Assembly (NCBI RefSeq): GCF_014698795.1 | Contig: NZ_JACJTR010000001.1 | Span: 496,001 to 560,000, forward strand | DNA from: Nostoc sp. FACHB-892 | GTDB taxonomy: Bacteria; Cyanobacteriota; Cyanobacteriia; Cyanobacteriales; Nostocaceae | Reading direction: 5' to 3' | Length of the DNA: 64,000 nt | Part shown: positions 38,170-45,973 of the stretch, in pieces | How the letters are laid out: the number at the start of each line of letters is the position of its first letter | Numbering within the stretch: position 1 is the first letter of the stretch | Position numbers and translations under genes: made by a program | The notes under the pieces: generated by a model | Told to the model about the DNA's origin: nothing | Databases searched by the model: none | Seen by the model: the letters and a program-made list of their open reading frames with translations, nothing else

Positions 38170-38199
38170 AAATCCAAAATGAATAAATTTGGATTTTTT
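38170..38199 (+). terminator. Rho-independent terminator after the AI-2E-type gene
   Basis: AAATCCAAA and TTTGGATTT arms with a 9-nt loop, then a run of six Ts. It overlaps the end of the convergent serpin gene. Confidence 0.55.
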
Positions 38200-39529
38200 A
38201 CTGTGGCTCAATGATGGAACCCATAAACAAAATGTTTCCCGTTTGATTATCCCTAATAGCGCAGAAGAAGGGACGATCAACAATCATTCGGAATGGTTCT
38301 GGTTCTTCCCTCAAAGATGTTGTTACTATTCCCACTGAAGTAGCCGCAGCCGCTTCGGTTCCTTCTTCATTCACTTCGACAAAAGTTTTATGCTTAACTT
38401 GGCTAATGGCAAAATTTTTACCCATGCCGGAAAAATTGGCTTTGCTGCTAAAAGCTTCTTCCATGCCTAAAGTTTTCAAAGCATCATTTAGGGTAACATC
38501 GTAATCTGTTTTGAAGCGGGGTAGGCGAATAAACCCTTTTTGTTCATTGAACTGAGTCATCCATTTTTCCCAGTTCTCAATATTCAAGCCTTGATAGAAG
38601 GCTTTAAGGTTAGAGTTTTGTTTGGGTAGGAAGATATAAAAACTAACTTTCCCGTCTTTGCCGTAAGGTAAACTAACTGCCTGAAATTGTTCGCTTTCAT
38701 AGTATTTATAGTTACCTTCTTGCGACATCATCGGGTGTTGTTTTCGTCTGCCAGATGTGATGTAAAAAGGGTATTGAGCGGTTTGACTTTTCTCAAACTC
38801 GTTACTCCAATTACCTTTAAAATATATGGCATTAATTAAAAACAACACTTGATTGGGTTGAATTGTTTCAACTATTTTAGTAATTTTGCCCTTAGTATTT
38901 TCTTCTACCCAGTTATTGATAATAGTAGATGCGGCGGCATCTTTGAAGTTTAAATTGCTGACCTTAGCTTGATAGAAATCCTGGGTTCTCTTGAGGAAGT
39001 CTGGGGCAAAGCTAACATCTTGATTTGCCCAAAGTGAGTTAGCAATGCTCAGTTGCACTTTCGCATCCTGAGTGTCTAAAAGCTGCTTCAATGCCGCCGC
39101 GTAAGAAGAGTTGATTTCTGGTAGAGTCATCCCCTGTAATTCCAGGGTTTTTGCCATTGCTTGTTGAGTCGAGCCGTTAGCGCCGTTGTAGGTCATAGCA
39201 AGAGCGATCGCGACGCTTGAAGGTGAGATAAAAACATTTTTCTCACCTTTATCATCTTTCAGAACTTCTGAAAATAGTTTGAAGCCAAACTTATTGCTAG
39301 ACTCAACTATTCTTGTATCAGAGTTGACTGTTTTTTTTTGCAATGGAGTTTCTGACTGAGGTAAACTAGATTGGGCGAGGGCACTTCTGTTACTCTCGAC
39401 TTGAGAACATCCTAATACGCTGAATAGAACAACACTTGCAGCTGCTAGAGCATAACGTCTGCCCAGACTAACACCGTAACGTCTTTGCAGAAAATTTTCT
39501 TTTGCATCACTAAGTTTTTGTCGATTCAT
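38198..39529 (-). CDS. Serpin-family protease inhibitor, lipoprotein-like
   Basis: 443 residues. N-terminal basic region, hydrophobic segment and a lipobox-like SVLGC (Cys41) suggest an exported, lipid-anchored protein. The serpin core runs about 75-443 with NVFISPSSVAIALAMTYNGA, VLFLINAIYFKGNW and the C-terminal DRPFFCAIRDNQTGNILFMG. The reactive-centre loop has an inhibitory-type hinge (EEGTEAAAATS, from Glu388). Counting from the hinge as in alpha-1-antitrypsin puts the scissile bond at Thr404-Ser405. Prey is probably a serine or cysteine protease with a small-residue preference. A subtilase gene lies 426 bp upstream on the same strand. Confidence 0.9.
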   Translation of the reverse strand: MNRQKLSDAKENFLQRRYGVSLGRRYALAAASVVLFSVLGCSQVESNRSALAQSSLPQSETPLQKKTVNSDTRIVESSNKFGFKLFSEVLKDDKGEKNVFISPSSVAIALAMTYNGANGSTQQAMAKTLELQGMTLPEINSSYAAALKQLLDTQDAKVQLSIANSLWANQDVSFAPDFLKRTQDFYQAKVSNLNFKDAAASTIINNWVEENTKGKITKIVETIQPNQVLFLINAIYFKGNWSNEFEKSQTAQYPFYITSGRRKQHPMMSQEGNYKYYESEQFQAVSLPYGKDGKVSFYIFLPKQNSNLKAFYQGLNIENWEKWMTQFNEQKGFIRLPRFKTDYDVTLNDALKTLGMEEAFSSKANFSGMGKNFAISQVKHKTFVEVNEEGTEAAAATSVGIVTTSLREEPEPFRMIVDRPFFCAIRDNQTGNILFMGSIIEPQ

Positions 39530-39955
39530 TCTGCTACCTCACTTGCCAAAGATTCCCGATCTGTGCTCATGGTTGACGCAGACACTGTGTCAATGATTAA
39601 CTATTGCATTTGCTTCAATAGAAAAATGGGACTGTTACAGTTTTTGTAACAGCAAGTTAATAGTTCGGAGGAATTAAACACAACTTCTTAAGGCTGCTAA
39701 TTCCTAATTGAGGCGGTTATGCAGGCGAATTATGAAAAATCCCGATTTGCAGGAATTTTTATATTTTTCAATAAAAGTATTCTAAACTACCTAATCACAA
39801 AAGAACCACCGTTCTTGATTTTTAAAGATGAAATTATGTTTCTCAGTTCACGAAATACGAAATTTTTCTAAGGAAGCACGGCTTGCGCCCCGATAGGAGA
39901 GCGTTGTTGAAATAGATGAAAACGCTGTAAGTTGACAAAGTTGTGCATCCCTCTT
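39530..39955. other. Intergenic region between serpin and subtilase genes
   Basis: 426 bp; no gene and no obvious terminator, so read-through from the protease into the serpin gene is possible but unproven. Confidence 0.4.
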
Positions 39956-41551
39956 TCAATTGATAGGTACACTCCACCAAGCTAAACTATAGGCTTGAGT
40001 CGCTTCATTAAACTTTTGACGGAACTGGACGCGGATTTTATAATTGCCAGCAGCAGCAACGGGGCAAAAAATATGTTCTACACTATCAATTTGGCTGATT
40101 GAGGAGCAAACAGCACCAGCATCTGAATTTTGAGCATCGGCTTTTACTAAGTAAAGGTCGAGATTATTTAAACCGCGATCGCGAAAATTTTCACCCAGAT
40201 CATATTGCTGGTTTTGATTTTTATCGTTGAGTTCTACCAATCGATCCCAACTCAGGGTAACAGCAACAAAACTTCCCTGCTTTAACGGCTTTGCCAATAT
40301 ATAGTCACCAGAAGCTCCAACATTGACTGTGCGATAATCCCAACCAATCGCTGGCACCGCAGCTGATGGCTGCCATTGACCGGCACTAAATTGCTGATAA
40401 GCACGAAATACATTTAAATGACCCGCTCCCATTTGGGCATCTAAGGGAATCTTTGGATCTTTATAAGCATCAGAATCTAGCCAGTTTTGATTTTGTTTAT
40501 CAATTAGGGTTCGGGTCATTCCCAAGCGTAAGCCATCGCCACTGTCTAGGATTTTATCTCCTGAATTCAGCAATACAGCTTTCATTACTTGATGACGGCG
40601 AGAATCGGTACTCCAGTGGGGTTGTTTTGTCCGCATCTGTCTGTCAGCCAATTCCTGCAACAGAGCAACAGTAGCCGTAACTTGAGGTGCTGCAAAACTT
40701 GTACCTGTAACCTTGTTTAATTTGCCATCTGGATTGATCAAGGGAATATTATTCCCAGGAGCAACTAAACTGATAGCGGGACGCCCATCAATATTAAATT
40801 CCTTGCCAGCTAACCGTCTGGTTGCTCCTTGGTTAGCACCGGCCAGATTAGCCACATCTACTTTGTTAAAAACTCTCCCTCTGCGGGATGAAAAGGCCAC
40901 GTTCATTGCGTTAAAATTATCTGTAGGAATAGGAATACCACCCTTACCCTGGTTGCCTGCGATCGCATACACAACGTCATGAACGCGACTAGACCAGTCA
41001 ATACATAAAGTTAGTAAAGCATTGCCGTCTAAAGTAGCCTCTGGTCTAGGATCGCGGCTTAGAGGTTCACCAAAGCTAAAGTTAATAGCACGAACATCGC
41101 CACTATTTTGTAGCGCTATATGCTGGGCTGATAAACACTCTTCTGGTTGACCCATGTTTTTAGTTGAACCCACCGCAGACGAATACAGTCGCGCTCCCGG
41201 AGCAATTCCCGGCAAAGCTTTGTCTCGACTTACCATCACACCAGCAACATTGTAGGCGTGGGGGTCAACACCGCTATTAGATTTAGCTGGCCCATTGCGT
41301 AAGAATACTCCCGCTAAAGATATGGCGCGATTTTTAGACACCGCCTTATCCCAGCCAAACATTCCCGGTCGGCCAATTTCAACTTGACCAATAGCAATCT
41401 TACGACCGATTAAATTATAAGGAGGTTGATGTAGCTTTAGAGCATCAATGCCGTTAGTTCCCAAAGCAGATTCTAAAGCTAAAGCAATTACCGGCGCACT
41501 CAGACAAGAAGCACTTAATCCCCAAATTATCCAGGTTAGTTTTTTAGTCAT
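39956..41551 (-). CDS. Subtilisin-like (S8) protease with altered catalytic Asp position
   Basis: 531 residues with an N-terminal signal peptide (hydrophobic about 5-26). The S8 domain has His98 (DPHAYNVAGVMV), the oxyanion Asn200 (YAIAGNQG) and nucleophile Ser285 (GTSFAAPQVTA). At the place of the usual DTG/DSG Asp the protein reads GQVEIGRPG, that is Glu58. A C-terminal beta-sandwich-like region (about 395-531) resembles pre-peptidase or P-domain modules. It should be exported. Whether Glu58 supports catalysis cannot be read from the sequence. Confidence 0.85.
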   Translation of the reverse strand: MTKKLTWIIWGLSASCLSAPVIALALESALGTNGIDALKLHQPPYNLIGRKIAIGQVEIGRPGMFGWDKAVSKNRAISLAGVFLRNGPAKSNSGVDPHAYNVAGVMVSRDKALPGIAPGARLYSSAVGSTKNMGQPEECLSAQHIALQNSGDVRAINFSFGEPLSRDPRPEATLDGNALLTLCIDWSSRVHDVVYAIAGNQGKGGIPIPTDNFNAMNVAFSSRRGRVFNKVDVANLAGANQGATRRLAGKEFNIDGRPAISLVAPGNNIPLINPDGKLNKVTGTSFAAPQVTATVALLQELADRQMRTKQPHWSTDSRRHQVMKAVLLNSGDKILDSGDGLRLGMTRTLIDKQNQNWLDSDAYKDPKIPLDAQMGAGHLNVFRAYQQFSAGQWQPSAAVPAIGWDYRTVNVGASGDYILAKPLKQGSFVAVTLSWDRLVELNDKNQNQQYDLGENFRDRGLNNLDLYLVKADAQNSDAGAVCSSISQIDSVEHIFCPVAAAGNYKIRVQFRQKFNEATQAYSLAWWSVPIN

Positions 41552-41665
41552 TGGTCATTTGTCATTTGTCATTTGTCTTGGGCATTGCCGCACCCTCTTA
41601 TAGAGAAGTATTGAGCATGGGTTATTCTCCTTGTGCCCAGTCCCCAGTCCCCAATCCCCGCCCCC
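41552..41665. repeat. Heptamer repeats between subtilase and rpe
   Basis: TCATTTG units at 41552-41578, then CCCCAGT/CCCCAAT units at about 41638-41660. STRR-type DNA in a divergent spacer. Confidence 0.6.
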
Positions 41666-41751
41666 GAAAAAAGCCGGGATCAAAGTTATGAGTCTTGATC
41701 AATGTTTTGTTACAATGCGTACAGACGAGGACGCTTAAAAACCCACTAGCC

Positions 41752-42459
41752 ATGACCCAAAACCTATCTCAAAAGCCCATTGTAATTTCTCCATCTATTC
41801 TATCGGCCGATTTTAGTCGTCTGGGTGACGAAATTCGCGCCGTAGACGCGGCTGGAGCGGATTGGATTCATGTTGATGTCATGGACGGTCGTTTTGTACC
41901 TAATATTACGATAGGCCCTCTGATTGTGGAGGCGATTCGTCCGGTTACAACCAAACCACTGGATGTCCACTTGATGATTGTGGAGCCAGAAAAATATGTA
42001 GAGGGATTTGCTAAGGCGGGTGCTGATATAATCTCCGTACACTGCGAACATAATGCTTCCCCACACCTACACCGCACCTTAGGGCAAATTAAAGAGCTTG
42101 GTAAAAAAGCTGGAGTTGTACTCAATCCTGGTACCCCTCTAGAGCTAATTGAATACGTTCTAGATTTGTGCGATTTAGTACTAATTATGAGTGTTAACCC
42201 TGGTTTTGGTGGTCAAAGCTTTATCCCTGGTGTATTACCCAAAATCCGCAAGCTGCGTCAAATGTGTGATGAACGCGGTCTTGACCCTTGGATTGAAGTG
42301 GATGGAGGACTGAAGGCAAATAATACCTGGCAAGTTTTGGAAGCGGGAGCTAATGCAATTGTCGCTGGTTCAGCTGTATTTAATGCTAAGGATTATGCTG
42401 AGGCTATTACAGCAATTCGTAACAGCAAGTGTCCTACCCCAGAATTAGTCAAGGTTTAA
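41752..42459 (+). CDS. rpe: Ribulose-phosphate 3-epimerase
   Basis: 235 residues from ATG 41752 ([17 protein letters not shown]). A TIM-barrel enzyme interconverting ribulose 5-phosphate and xylulose 5-phosphate in the Calvin cycle and pentose phosphate pathway. Catalytic and metal-binding motifs are intact: [38 protein letters not shown] and EVDGGL. A longer frame from 41695 begins inside the probable promoter and looks non-coding. A strong terminator follows. Confidence 0.95.
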   Translation: MTQNLSQKPIVISPSILSADFSRLGDEIRAVDAAGADWIHVDVMDGRFVPNITIGPLIVEAIRPVTTKPLDVHLMIVEPEKYVEGFAKAGADIISVHCEHNASPHLHRTLGQIKELGKKAGVVLNPGTPLELIEYVLDLCDLVLIMSVNPGFGGQSFIPGVLPKIRKLRQMCDERGLDPWIEVDGGLKANNTWQVLEAGANAIVAGSAVFNAKDYAEAITAIRNSKCPTPELVKV

Positions 42460-42486
42460 TTCATTTTTGGATTAACTATACTCCAC

Positions 42487-42521
42487 AAAAATAAGGTGGG
42501 CAAATTGCCCACCTTATTTTT
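42487..42521 (+). terminator. Strong rho-independent terminator of rpe
   Basis: A 17-bp perfect stem (AAAAATAAGGTGGGCAA with its complement) around a 1-nt centre, with an intrinsic A-tract/T-tract making it usable in both directions. It begins 27 bp after the rpe stop codon. Confidence 0.85.
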
Positions 42522-42722
42522 ATTTAGAAATAAAAAACTGGAAGCTATTCAAGTTTTGAACTTCCAGTACTTACTATATAAATTGAAAATTTAGAAAACA
42601 GAGATAATCCAGGTTGGGAGGACTAGGATTAAAATAGTCGAAAGAGAAGCGTATGAGCTACTAGTTCTACTAGCCACGACAGGGATTTAACCGTAACTTT
42701 TCTATTTCCGTTCTCGGTATTG

Positions 42723-42975
42723 GTGTTAAGCGTTTGCTTTATTAACTAAAGCAACACCAATCAAAGTGTAGAAAGTTTTATAAGCATTACTCGCACCGTC
42801 TGCAGTCGGTAAAAGCTGTATAAACTTTGGATTGGGAGAAGCTACCGCTCCAAATTTTCTTTGCTCAAACTCTCTCGAAAATAGAACCACCAGTAGCAAC
42901 GGTTGAATCATCAGTCTTGGTGTACTTGGTGTAGGAGTTATTTACTCCATGAAATGCTGACTACTTTTGTAATCA
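42723..42975 (-). pseudogene. Possible frameshifted small gene
   Basis: On the minus strand two adjacent frames look protein-like: TKTDDSTVATGGSI and then, after a frame change near 42880, FGAVASPNPKFIQLLPTADG ending in NKANA and a stop. Joining them needs one frameshift. I do not recognise the family. It may be a decayed short gene or a coincidence. Confidence 0.3.
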
Positions 42976-43255
42976 GTTTTATTTCTTCCATAGTCAGAAC
43001 TAATCATTGATTTTATTATTTAAAATTAACTTGCTTGCCGCCAATCACCTCTATTTTGGTTGAAGTTGTACTGTACTTTTTATTAGTTTACCAATCTCAT
43101 CAGTATATATTTGCCATTTTGGCAGATTTTTTTAAACAATATCAAATTCCTCATTGCTATAGAAAACCTGCCATGCTAACAATTTTCAATTAGCATAGCA
43201 GGCTCTTAGAGACTCAATGAAACCTACAGTAGAACCTATTGATTCCAAGTACTTT

Positions 43256-43729
43256 TTAATTGAATCCACAACTTTTCAATGAAATATCTTGAGTGCTTTC
43301 TGGTTTCATTTGCGATTTTATTGATTGATGCTCGTTAATTTGGTACGCCAATCTTTGATCTAAACTACCACCACGAATTTCCGTTTTTTGCTTTCCGACT
43401 ACTTCCAGATAAGCTCTGTCTTTGATTTTGGTTAAGCAACTGGATGATCCATTACTATCAGATATTGCATCATTAGTATGTTGCAGCATTTTTATGTTTT
43501 CACTTTGCTGTTGATTTACCCTAGTGGCTTTAGAGTTTTCTTTTAGCAATCGATTGTAGGTGCGGTATGGAATGTAATGGAGAGGATTATAGCCAGCAAA
43601 TCGCAGCATTAAAACACATGCCCAGGAATATTTACCAGCAAGAATTGCCTCAACTACTTTGTCAAATTGTTGAGCCTTCACTGTCTTATCTAAGTTACTA
43701 CTAATGCCTGCAATGTCTTGATTCATCAT
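43256..43729 (-). CDS. hetP: Heterocyst differentiation protein HetP
   Basis: 157 residues. The highly conserved HetP core is clear: [42 protein letters not shown] (about 20-62), and further [19 protein letters not shown]. HetP promotes commitment to heterocyst differentiation downstream of HetR in Anabaena. The gene has a 1-kb upstream region with a perfect HetR-type palindrome about 400 bp before the start codon. The order hetC-remnant then hetP on one strand matches the hetC-hetP arrangement known in Anabaena PCC 7120. Confidence 0.88.
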   Translation of the reverse strand: MMNQDIAGISSNLDKTVKAQQFDKVVEAILAGKYSWACVLMLRFAGYNPLHYIPYRTYNRLLKENSKATRVNQQQSENIKMLQHTNDAISDSNGSSSCLTKIKDRAYLEVVGKQKTEIRGGSLDQRLAYQINEHQSIKSQMKPESTQDISLKSCGFN

Positions 43730-43896
43730 AGTTTTTATTTACCTGGGATGAAGTAATTTAGGTTAGATTCTGCGATTGTTGATTTTTAAATTAAAGCTTA
43801 CAAACTGCACTAGCCTTTTTGCAGCTTCTAATCGCTTTTAGGATTAACAAACTGTTTTCAACTCCTAATTAAACAACTTTGTCTGTTCAATTGGTT

Positions 43897-43910
43897 GTAT
43901 TTCTTACTAC
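43897..43910 (-). promoter_or_regulatory. Possible NtcA box upstream of hetP
   Basis: GTA-TTTCTTAC-TAC (coordinate strand) fits GTA-N8-TAC. No TAN3T hexamer occurs at the 22-bp position toward hetP, so this may be a chance match. Confidence 0.3.
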
Positions 43911-44128
43911 TGCTAAATTAAGCATTTTCCGGGAAGTTTGCATATTTTTTTAGGTAATAGAAAAAATATTTGTCTTTGAGCATTAACAACACTATTGGTA
44001 TTTATACTATTTTTTACTATTAATGCCATCTACGGATTTAGCAGATTATTAAGCTAAATTTACTGAATCTACTTTGATATGCAGATGCGTATTGTGCAAC
44101 TTTTAATTTTGACCCCCTTTGCTAAATA

Positions 44129-44149
44129 ATGAGGGGTAAGACCCCTCAT
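44129..44149. promoter_or_regulatory. HetR-binding-type palindrome upstream of hetP
   Basis: GAGGGGT-AAG-ACCCCTC (44131-44147), extended by AT on both sides. The arms and 3-nt centre match the HetR site described upstream of hetP in Anabaena (GAGGGGT-CTA-ACCCCTC); only the centre differs. It lies 400 bp upstream of the hetP start. Confidence 0.83.
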
Positions 44150-44759
44150 GCAATATCAATTTAAACCTTTTATTATTGTCGAGTCACTAGAAAATATTAG
44201 CATTAACTAGGAGGTAAAACAACTTGTAAAAATAGCAATATATAAAAGTTTGATAAAACGAGAATTTTCATACTAATTGGAAATATTTTTAAAATATTCT
44301 CAATTAGAGAATATTGTTATCTTTTATCTTTGTATGCCTTGATATACAAAGGTTACAGCTTTAGCATATCTAGGATAAAATCGCTATAAAGCGCTCATGG
44401 ATATCTCATGAGTATCATCAATAACTTACAAATAATCTAAATTCTAAAACTAATTATTTATTAGTAGGAATATCTGATTTTAATAATCACAAGTGGAGTT
44501 TATTAAAATATACGCAACAGAATGCTAATACAAAAAATATAGCAGGCTGAATCTGTATAGCTTAAGCTAATTCACTAATATATATAAAGCTAAATAGCAG
44601 AGGATGTTGCTAGTTTTATTCAATAGCAATTTATAAACATATTAATATCTAACAATTTTTTATATATAAGATTACAGATGCCGTTGCCGTTGGGCTAGAT
44701 GGTAATATAAACCAAAAATTACTATGAGTTATTGATAAGCCCTTTGTTAAAAAGTATAC

Positions 44760-45539
44760 CTATGTTTGTAACAAAGATATAGCCGACATTATGAAGGTAA
44801 TAGGAGCTTGATTAATTTGGGTTAATTTCTGTTTAAACTTGCGTGCTAAATCGATATTTAAAGCACTAATCTCTTCGTCCAAAATCAGAATCGCTGAATT
44901 CTTAATCAGTGTGCAAACCAATGAAGTAAAAATAATTTGTCTGAGTAATTTTCGGTAATGCCACAATGTTTGCCAATAATAATTGAAGGAGAGTTTCTCA
45001 CCTTTGGGAGCATTCAAGTTTTCCGTAAAGTTTAAAAGTAGGGTATATGCTGTCCTGCTAGCTTCAAATTGTGAACGCCAAAGCCATTCCTTGCCTATGG
45101 CTGGATTACTTAATATGCGATCGCCTTGAACTCGCCAGACAAGTAAATAATAAATTACTTGCCAATGAGCTACCCACGGGTTATAATATGAGTCCAGCTT
45201 ACTAAGACTCGCCCTTACTGCTAGCGCTTCCAAGAGCAGATGAGTTGAGGCTTCTCCTTGAATAGTTGCGTTTGACGCAATTAGCTGCACCTGACCCTGG
45301 CAAACTGAATACAAAAAATTTCTATTTTCTTCAATTTTCCCATCTAGATTGTAGATAATTGTCTCCTCACCTTGTTGAAACTCATGGAAAACCCGAACTT
45401 GGCTAAATTGCGATTCTAGGTTTGTATCCTCGGCAACTAAGCTCAAAAATCTGAGCATAGCTACTTTTGGAGTGGGAGACTGCTGATTACTTGTATATTT
45501 CACATCTCCCCGGACTCTTAATGATGAAGAGGAGTTCAT
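44760..45539 (-). pseudogene. Internally deleted hetC-like ABC exporter remnant
   Basis: A 259-residue ORF. The N-terminal part (about 30-200) resembles the non-catalytic N-terminal region of HetC-type exporters (VRVFHEFQQGEETIIYNL, FLYSVCQGQVQLIASNATI). From about residue 210 it jumps to a piece of ABC ATPase: RQIIFTSLVCTLIKNSAILILDEEISALN recalls the segment after the signature motif through Walker B and the D-loop, but Walker A, the signature motif and all transmembrane helices are missing, and the SALD Asp is Asn. Intact HetC is about 1,040 residues. Position just upstream of hetP supports a hetC origin. It cannot be a working transporter. Confidence 0.68.
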
Positions 45540-45973
45540 GGTTTAATTTCGGTTGTTTGGGTAAACTTAATAGCTTGTGCGAACTAAGTATTTATAGAGC
45601 GAAAAGGTTGATAACTCTTTCGCTGATTTGGTTTTACATCATTCGACTAGCCTATGTAAAACGCAATTACTTATGTTTTTAATCACACAATATTTCAATT
45701 TCATTTCTTACATTTATGGCTAAAGCTAGTAATAGTTGCATTTTTTGAAAGAGTGGTCTTGAATTCTCAATCCTTCAACTCTTACCATTACTGAAAATTT
45801 CCTTCGCTTCCGGAAATACTCGGAAAATAAAATCACAAAACTAGACTCTGCTTTTTCAGATGAAGACAGGCTAAATTTGGCATTACGCATACCAAATATG
45901 ACCGTTCGTAGGGACGCACAGCTATGCACCCCTACGTGTGTTGCATCAAAACGGTTTTCGTTTTAATAGCAAA
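45540..45973. other. Upstream region of the hetC remnant
   Basis: 434 bp. Contains TCCGGA at 45811-45816 (similar to the -35 hexamer of DIF-type developmental promoters) and an imperfect palindrome at 45907-45936 (CGTAGGG...CCCTACG). Confidence 0.35.
45907..45936. repeat. Imperfect REP-like palindrome
   Basis: CGTAGGGACGCACA...TGCACCCCTACG, a diverged relative of the GTAGGGACGCAC palindrome at 62 kb. Confidence 0.45.

Larger units (their letters stand above)
43730..44759. other. hetP upstream regulatory region, 1,030 bp
   Basis: AT-rich spacer with no gene. It contains a GTA-N8-TAC box and the HetR-type palindrome, both listed separately. Confidence 0.6.

Noticed and set aside
45650..45673. 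GTAAAACGCAATTAC as an NtcA box upstream of the hetC remnant
   Set aside because: The spacer is 9 rather than 8 bases.
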